A stretch of DNA of 8,359 nt from Bacillota bacterium. Its GTDB lineage: Bacteria; Bacillota; Clostridia; Christensenellales; Aristaeellaceae. Positions within the stretch are counted from its first letter, which is position 1, and each line of letters starts with the position of its first letter. Shown here in pieces: positions 6,675 through 8,359 of the stretch. The notes below the pieces were generated by a model. That model ran no database searches. It had not been told where the DNA came from and saw only the letters and a program-made list of their open reading frames with translations. Both the position numbers and the translations under genes were made by a program. The stretch is taken from NCBI GenBank assembly GCA_023415145.1, contig JAEZLW010000163.1:1-8359 (forward strand), written 5' to 3'.

Positions 6675-7396
6675 TGGAACATTCTCAATTTGTCATCTAT
6701 CCGGCCATTGATCTGATGAATGGCCGCGCTGTGAGGCTTAGGCAGGGCCGACGGGACGATGCAACAGACTGCGGCGACCCTGTGGAATTGGCGGCTCTAT
6801 GGCGCAGCCAGGGGGCAAAATGGCTGCATGTGGTGGATTTGGAGGCCGCTTTTGAAGGCCAAAGCCGACAAGGGGAAACCATCCGGCGCATGGTGGAAGC
6901 CTTCCACGGTCAGGTGCAGTTGGGCGGCGGCATCCGCACGATGGAAGACATCAAAGCACGGCTGGAAGGGTGGGGCGTTAATCGCTGCATCCTTGGCACC
7001 GTGGCTGTAACGGAGCCGCATTTGGTGGTTAAGGCTTGCGTACAATATCCGGGAAAGATCGCCTGCGGCATCGATGCCAAGGAAGGCCTTGTGGCCCTTC
7101 GCGGCTGGGTGGATGTTTCCAGCGTTACGGCGTTTGAGCTGGCAGGGCGTATGCAGGAACACGGTGCGGCGGCGGTGATTTACACGGATATCTCCCGGGA
7201 CGGCATGCTTTCAGGCCCCAATGTGGAATCAACAAAAGAGCTGGCGAAGCATGTGTCCATCCCGGTAATCGCTTCCGGCGGCATTGCGTCGCTAAACGAC
7301 CTGCAAAAGCTAAAAAATGCAGGCTGTGCGGGGGCCATAGTGGGAAAGGCGCTGTATTCCAAAGCATTCACCTTGCCCGAGGCATTATTGATTTAA
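6674..7396 (+). CDS. hisA: Phosphoribosylformimino-5-aminoimidazole carboxamide ribotide isomerase
   Basis: HisA isomerises ProFAR to PRFAR by an Amadori rearrangement, the fourth step of the pathway. The 240-residue (beta/alpha)8 barrel has the two expected catalytic aspartates: D13 in YPAIDLMNGRAVRL and D134 in GIDAKEG, with phosphate-binding features in GGGIRT (84-89), YTDISRDGM (170-178) and IASGGIAS. The AIDLxxGxxVRL start distinguishes it from the paralogue HisF (CLDVxxGRVVKG). Start and stop are tightly fixed: ATG overlaps the hisB stop by one base, and the TAA lies within the hisIE ribosome binding site. Its product is the substrate of HisH/HisF, neither of which is encoded here. Confidence 0.95.
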   Translation: MEHSQFVIYPAIDLMNGRAVRLRQGRRDDATDCGDPVELAALWRSQGAKWLHVVDLEAAFEGQSRQGETIRRMVEAFHGQVQLGGGIRTMEDIKARLEGWGVNRCILGTVAVTEPHLVVKACVQYPGKIACGIDAKEGLVALRGWVDVSSVTAFELAGRMQEHGAAAVIYTDISRDGMLSGPNVESTKELAKHVSIPVIASGGIASLNDLQKLKNAGCAGAIVGKALYSKAFTLPEALLI

Positions 7397-7408
7397 GGAG
7401 TTGTAGCT

Positions 7409-8035
7409 ATGCTGGATGTAGGCAGGATCAAGTTTGATGATAAGGGATTGGTGCCGGTCATCACGCAGGACATAAAGACAGGCACTGTTTTAATGCTGGC
7501 CTATATGAATGAGGAAGCGTTGCAAATGACGCTGGATTCGGGTTATGCCGTATACTTCAGCCGCAGCCGCCAAACGCTGTGGAAAAAGGGTGAAACGTCA
7601 GGCCATGTGCAAAAGGTTCGTGCCATCCACTATGATTGCGATGGCGATACGCTGCTGATGCTGGTGGAACAGGCCGGCGCAGCCTGCCATACAGGAGAAT
7701 ACTCCTGCTTCCACAACGAGCTTGTAAGCCTGGTGGAAGGGTCGAAAAAGGCACCTTCGGCAAGCATTCTCCAAGAAGTATTCAACATCATCGCCGACCG
7801 CAAGATTCATCCCAAGGAAGGCAGCTATACCAATTATCTGTTGGACAAAGGGGTGGAAAAGATATGCAAAAAGGTGGGAGAGGAGGCCGCTGAATCCATC
7901 ATCGCTGCGGTGAAGGGCAGCCGGGAGGAACTCCGCTATGAAGCGGCAGATCTTGTCTATCACCTTTTGGTATTGCTTTTTAACCAAGGCTTGACGCCGA
8001 TGGACATATGGGCGGAACTGGAGAAAAGGAGGTAA
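7409..8035 (+). CDS. hisIE: Bifunctional phosphoribosyl-AMP cyclohydrolase / phosphoribosyl-ATP pyrophosphatase
   Basis: One 208-residue chain carries steps 2 and 3 of the pathway. Residues 1 to about 112 are the cyclohydrolase (HisI): SRSRQTLWKKGETSGH at 51-66, metal ligands D76, C77, D78 and D80 in DCDGD, and zinc cysteines C93 (ACHTG) and C100 (SCF). Residues about 118-208 are the pyrophosphatase (HisE), an all-helical MazG-like fold: SYTNYLLDKGVEKICKKVGEE with E158, E159, E162, then E178 and D181 as likely magnesium ligands. AAGGAG (7395-7400), overlapping the hisA stop, lies 8 nt before the ATG. It is the last gene of the operon; no terminator follows. Both halves appear complete, so the fusion should be active for both reactions. 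Confidence 0.95.
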   Translation: MLDVGRIKFDDKGLVPVITQDIKTGTVLMLAYMNEEALQMTLDSGYAVYFSRSRQTLWKKGETSGHVQKVRAIHYDCDGDTLLMLVEQAGAACHTGEYSCFHNELVSLVEGSKKAPSASILQEVFNIIADRKIHPKEGSYTNYLLDKGVEKICKKVGEEAAESIIAAVKGSREELRYEAADLVYHLLVLLFNQGLTPMDIWAELEKRR

Positions 8036-8068
8036 TATATTCCAAAACACAAGACAAACGAATATGCG

Positions 8069-8082
8069 AAATTTGCAAATTT
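8069..8082. promoter_or_regulatory. 14-bp perfect palindrome upstream of the tRNA promoter
   Basis: AAATTTGCAAATTT is identical to its reverse complement and ends 4 bp before the -35 box. It may be only an A/T-rich UP element, which strong stable-RNA promoters often have at this position, or a protein-binding operator. It is not an intrinsic terminator: the stem is A/T-rich and has no loop. Confidence 0.45.
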
Positions 8083-8086
8083 GTTA

Positions 8087-8115
8087 TTGACAAAAAGGCT
8101 CTGACAAGGTATGAT
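8087..8115 (+). promoter_or_regulatory. Sigma-A promoter of the tRNA cluster
   Basis: Perfect TTGACA (8087-8092), a 17-nt spacer and TATGAT (8110-8115, five of six matches) give a strong promoter. The start is expected near 8122, about 36 nt before tRNA-Val. The leader can fold through TGACG/GCC (8119-8128, with a 2-nt bulge) against GGCGTCA (8151-8157), which would sit directly at the tRNA 5' end where RNase P cuts. Confidence 0.85.
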
Positions 8116-8157
8116 AGTTGACGTCGCCGCGCTGGAAACGCGATGGTTAAGGCGTCA

Positions 8158-8233
8158 GGGAGCATAGCTCAGCTGGGAGAGCATCTGCCTTACAAGCAGA
8201 GGGTCACAGGTTCGAGCCCTGTTGTTCCCACCA
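8158..8233 (+). tRNA. tRNA-Val (UAC)
   Basis: A complete 76-nt cloverleaf: acceptor GGGAGCA (8158-8164) with TGTTCCC (8223-8229), including one G-U pair; D stem GCTC/GAGC; anticodon stem TCTGC/GCAGA around loop CTTACAA with anticodon TAC (8191-8193); T arm ACAGG-TTCGAGC-CCTGT; discriminator A; and encoded CCA (8231-8233). It is the first gene of the cluster and ends 2 nt before tRNA-Asp. Confidence 0.97.
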
Positions 8234-8235
8234 AT

Positions 8236-8312
8236 GGCCCGGTAGTTCAGTTGGTTAGAATGCCAGCCTGTCACGCTGGAGGTCGAGGGTTCGAGCCCCT
8301 TCCGGGTCGCCA
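8236..8312 (+). tRNA. tRNA-Asp (GUC)
   Basis: A complete 77-nt cloverleaf: acceptor GGCCCGG (8236-8242) with CCGGGTC (8302-8308), anticodon stem CCAGC/GCTGG with loop CTGTCAC and anticodon GTC (8270-8272), T arm GAGGG-TTCGAGC-CCCTT, discriminator G as expected for aspartate, and encoded CCA (8310-8312). It is separated by 4 nt from the next tRNA. Confidence 0.97.
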
Positions 8313-8316
8313 ACTT

Positions 8317-8359
8317 GCCTTGGTAGCTCAGTCGGTAGAGCAGTAGACTGAAAATCTAC
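8317..8359 (+). tRNA. tRNA-Phe (GAA), 3' end cut by the window
   Basis: The 5' acceptor strand GCCTTGG (8317-8323), TA, D arm GCTC-AGTCGGTA-GAGC, and anticodon stem GTAGA/TCTAC around loop CTGAAAA (anticodon GAA at 8350-8352) are present. The sequence ends right after the anticodon stem, so the variable loop, T arm and 3' acceptor strand are not visible. Val-Asp-Phe is a familiar tRNA order in Bacillota, and more tRNA genes may follow. Confidence 0.93.

Noticed and set aside
8118..8146. A second promoter starting with TTGACG at 8118
   Set aside because: The hexamer 17 nt downstream (CGATGG) is not a -10 box; the pair at 8087/8110 is much better.

Overview
The window looks like an ordinary stretch of a Bacillota (Firmicutes) chromosome, most likely a Clostridia-type anaerobe. 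The grounds are a short HisG paired with HisZ, strong AGGAGG-type ribosome binding sites, textbook sigma-A promoters (TTGACA / TATAAT), tRNA genes that encode their CCA ends, and a proline/threonine/glutamate stalk joined to a copper-amine-oxidase-like surface domain. Base composition looks near half G+C by eye. No species can be named from the sequence alone.

Layout. Positions 1-629 hold the C-terminal part of a gene that begins outside the window: a Pro-Thr and Glu-Pro-Thr-Glu repeat linker followed by a copper-amine-oxidase N-terminal-like domain. It converges on a minus-strand uridine kinase (udk, 689-1315), and the two share a hairpin terminator. udk has its own sigma-A promoter, which shows that translation starts at 1315. 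A divergent gap with little recognisable content leads to a secreted family 18 glycoside hydrolase (1640-2812) that appears to start with TTG.

From 2829 onward a consensus promoter drives a tight histidine operon, hisZ-hisG-hisD-hisB-hisA-hisIE (2906-8035), with gaps or overlaps of about 13 nt or less. HisZ and short HisG form the first enzyme, HisIE performs steps 2 and 3, HisA step 4, HisB step 7 and HisD the last two steps. The genes for step 5 (hisH and hisF), the aminotransferase (hisC) and the histidinol-phosphate phosphatase are not in the window, so the pathway must be completed from elsewhere.

After the operon, with no visible terminator, a second consensus promoter (8087-8115) precedes a tRNA cluster: Val(UAC), Asp(GUC) and a Phe(GAA) gene cut by the window edge.

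I found no sign of a mobile element, CRISPR array, defence system or clearly new biological system. The most interesting points are the incomplete his operon, a family 18 hydrolase with an altered catalytic-motif residue, an arrangement in which only read-through transcripts could mask the hisZ ribosome binding site, and the terminator-less junction between his and the tRNA genes.
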